Below, in pieces: positions 61,661 through 64,000 of a DNA stretch of 64,000 nt. Below the pieces are notes generated by a model that was not told the DNA's origin, ran no database searches, and saw nothing but the letters and a program-made list of their open reading frames with translations. Every line of letters starts with the position of its first letter. The first letter of the stretch is position 1. Location: assembly GCA_963514095.1 (NCBI GenBank), contig OY741276.1, forward strand, positions 15,814,959 to 15,878,958, in the 5' to 3' direction. The DNA is from Eutrigla gurnardus (Eukaryota > Chordata > Actinopteri > Perciformes > Triglidae). A program made the position numbers and the translations under genes.

Positions 61661-64000
61661 CAATGGAGTGGTTTGGCAATGGTAGTATCTTGGAAAATCT
61701 TGCCCTAATGGAAAAGTTAAGACATTTATTTTTTGTCACATTCTTATATAAGGTTCTGTGTAAATATATTTTTGGAGTCTGGTTTAAATCCAAATATAGA
61801 AAATTACAATAAATTGTACTCTGCTCTTCAATACTGCACCCAAGTAGGTCTAGTGGCACCAGCACTGCAATGGAAGAACTAAGTGTATGTGGAGAAGAGA
61901 TGGTGGGGGAGGAGTGGGGGGTCCGGTCCATCCCCACTGTTAGCTCCCCACAACAACACTTAATGACCCCTGTACTTCAGCTGAGATGAGACACTCCAGC
62001 CACAGAATTATCTGAAGGGTGCCGTGTTTGAGAAAATTATCTCATCCTCAGAGACAAAATTGCAGGGAACTTATCATTACAATTAGCATACTTTGGTCCT
62101 TTGGCACATTTTAAGTGGACAAAACCAAATAAGCCGCCGCGACAGTGTTCAGATTCAGCCGCTCAACACACCCGCAAGATTCATTAGCCGCTCTGCATTT
62201 GCTTAAAGAATGGATTTCGTTGTTACGGCACTGTGCACAAGTGCTAAATAACGTTGCCATAATGAATGTGGCTGCGAGGTCCCTCCTCTCTCCCTTCAGA
62301 TAAATCTTCATGTTTCCACCAGAAACACAGGGGAGATGCAACGGTGGGGATCCAAAAGCCCCTTTTGTCACTTACAGCACCACTAATCACTAAGTCTGGA
62401 GCCTATAATGATGATTTAACACCAGATCAATATGTAGAAGAGCTGCCTACTCATTAAGAGATACAACGTGTCCCATTAAGGAAGAACCTACTTACAGGTC
62501 TAATATTTAATCTTTGGCAGCAGAAAGTCCTCCTTACAGCTCATAACTTCTCTAAAGGGTGTGTCCATTATTTGGTAGATTTTTATATCATTTCTCACAT
62601 GACCTAGTTTCTGATGACGTTGCATATACAGAATATTACATGTATCCTTAGGCATAGTAATTGCAGACAGTACGGACAGTATGGGCAGTTACATAAACCT
62701 CTACAATGTTTACCAAAAGTGCTTTATTTTATAGATAATGTGAGATAATTTGTTTGTTTACGTTTTGTCTATATTCAATAAACGTCACGGAATCTTCCTG
62801 AAAATTTTTGTCAAGGTAATTTAGAACTCACCTCGTTGTTAAAATCTCCCTTCGAGCTTCATTTCCAGTTCCAAATTCAGTTCTTGTAAGGAACTATTTT
62901 TCCAGGCGTAATAACATTCGGCCCAACAGCTCTCTTCGTTGTGTTTTGATTGACAGCTTAGAGCGTGGGGCCAATGTATGAACTTCTACCAGTACGTTTT
63001 CCTCATATTCAATGAATATAAGTTTTACAAGTACGTTTTTTACAAGTAAGTTAGTGATAATGTGAGAAAGTTAGCGTGAACAGCAATTCTCATGTCATTA
63101 AATGGTTAAACAGAGTTGCGTTCGAAACAAATCTGAGGAAGCCGGTCTGCATTTTTCTAGTCCGAGTAAATGTTGAAGTCATTACAGCTTCCACACGAGC
63201 ACCGATAACGCTTCAGCTTTATTTTCTGTCTCAGTGTTCAAATGTAGCTAGCAGAGATTCGCTCGTTTGCCTCTCAAATTTATGATGATTAATCTCTCAG
63301 CATTCAACCTTGACATGAGTTATTCACAGCTGAAGAGCTACAAATGTGCTGAAGGCATATGCATCGCTGCCTCATGTGACCATCAATTGCATTCTCCCCT
63401 GACCTAATTGCCTCACATTTCTCCATATTCAATACAAATTCCCTCCGCAGCCAGATGACACCCATTGTCTCGCCACTGTGCACAGACATGAAGATTGGTT
63501 CAAGATTCTGCTCATTATTATGTCTCTGCCGCTGACTTTACAACACAACGATGAAGCAGCAAACACACACATGCACACACACACATGCACACACACACCT
63601 GCACACATGCCGTATACAGAAAATTGCAGGAATCCAGATTTTATCCAATCTCCTTCAGTATATATTTCGACTTTTGGACTTTTTCCACCGAAACCTGCAG
63701 CTATACACGATTACAGAAAATGTTTCTCTGAATAACTTAGAAATTAAATCAATGTAAAATAGAGCAAAGATAACGTGTTGCTCTTTGGAGGAGGCCAGAC
63801 ATGTTGCATTTGTTGGCACAATGATGCACAGAATCTCTGGAAACATCTGATCAATATCATAATAAGGAGAGACATTGTCTTCATTTACTCGTCAATATGA
63901 GATTTTGGGCAATTTTGTCTTCAACATTTCACACTAGTAGAAAGAAAACTTTCAAAATAAAGATGGCATTTGAACTTAAAATGTAAACTTTGACCTGAAT
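61661..64000. other. non-coding stretch, no gene recognised
   Basis: No gene supported. Frames at 61635-61937 (-), 62111-62371 (-), 63076-63285 (+) and 63478-63735 (+, over the CA repeat) are unrecognised. Confidence 0.55.
63563..63602. repeat. imperfect (CA)n with ATGC interruptions
   Basis: CACACA runs broken by ATG at regular intervals (ACACATGCACACACACACATGCAC pattern). Confidence 0.9.

Overview
This window looks like nuclear DNA from a ray-finned fish, most likely a percomorph teleost. The grounds are long dinucleotide microsatellites with (CA)n dominant, an AT-rich background, and remnants of retroelement families typical of fish: a tRNA-derived SINE with a GGAT tail, Rex3/RTE-like, L2-like and other non-LTR LINE tails, a Ty3/Gypsy-type RNase H fragment, and TTAA-flanked MITEs. 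Nothing looks bacterial, viral or organellar.

I find no protein-coding gene I can support. The open frames are short (at most about 164 codons), lack recognisable domains except where they lie in retroelement remnants or tandem repeats, and are of the length expected by chance in 64 kb. The window reads as a gene desert or the interior of a very large intron. Its content is (a) old and young transposable elements, (b) satellites at several scales, and (c) GC-richer, repeat-poor blocks that resemble developmental regulatory DNA.

Layout. 1-6.8 kb: mostly featureless, with a Rex3-like LINE tail at 3.45-3.69 kb. 6.84-7.25 kb: an intact SINE with a perfect 12-bp target duplication. 7.3-15.5 kb: quiet, with one 132-bp CA tract. 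15.56-16.40 kb: an 834-bp foldback MITE in a TTAA site. 18.29-19.25 kb: a 963-bp GC-rich DNA transposon. 21.03-22.23 kb: a phase-perfect 28-bp minisatellite of 43 units organised into 532-bp higher-order repeats. 24-28.7 kb: interspersed repeats, an RNase H remnant and a GC-rich 20-bp minisatellite. 31.6-32.3 kb: an L2-like reverse transcriptase remnant beside an ATT/ATC tract. 32.7-32.9 kb: a CTCF-like motif, a GC box and a TATA box close together. 36.8 kb and 60 kb: two arrays of one 16-bp minisatellite family. 37.8-38.4 kb: a LINE 3' end abutting an LTR-like segment. 47-51 kb: regulatory-looking blocks, a strong G-quadruplex motif and GA/poly-G tracts. 52-52.9 kb: a hAT-like non-autonomous element. 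56.1 kb: two directly adjacent perfect hairpins. 61.4 kb: a CTCF-like motif abutting an RFX X-box-like palindrome.

No genes can be seen working together. The best candidates for an unusual system are structural: the higher-order minisatellite at 21-22 kb, the shared minisatellite family at 36.8 and 60 kb, and the tandem hairpins at 56.1 kb. Family assignments rest on sequence features plus recall of repeat families. No alignment or database search was run.
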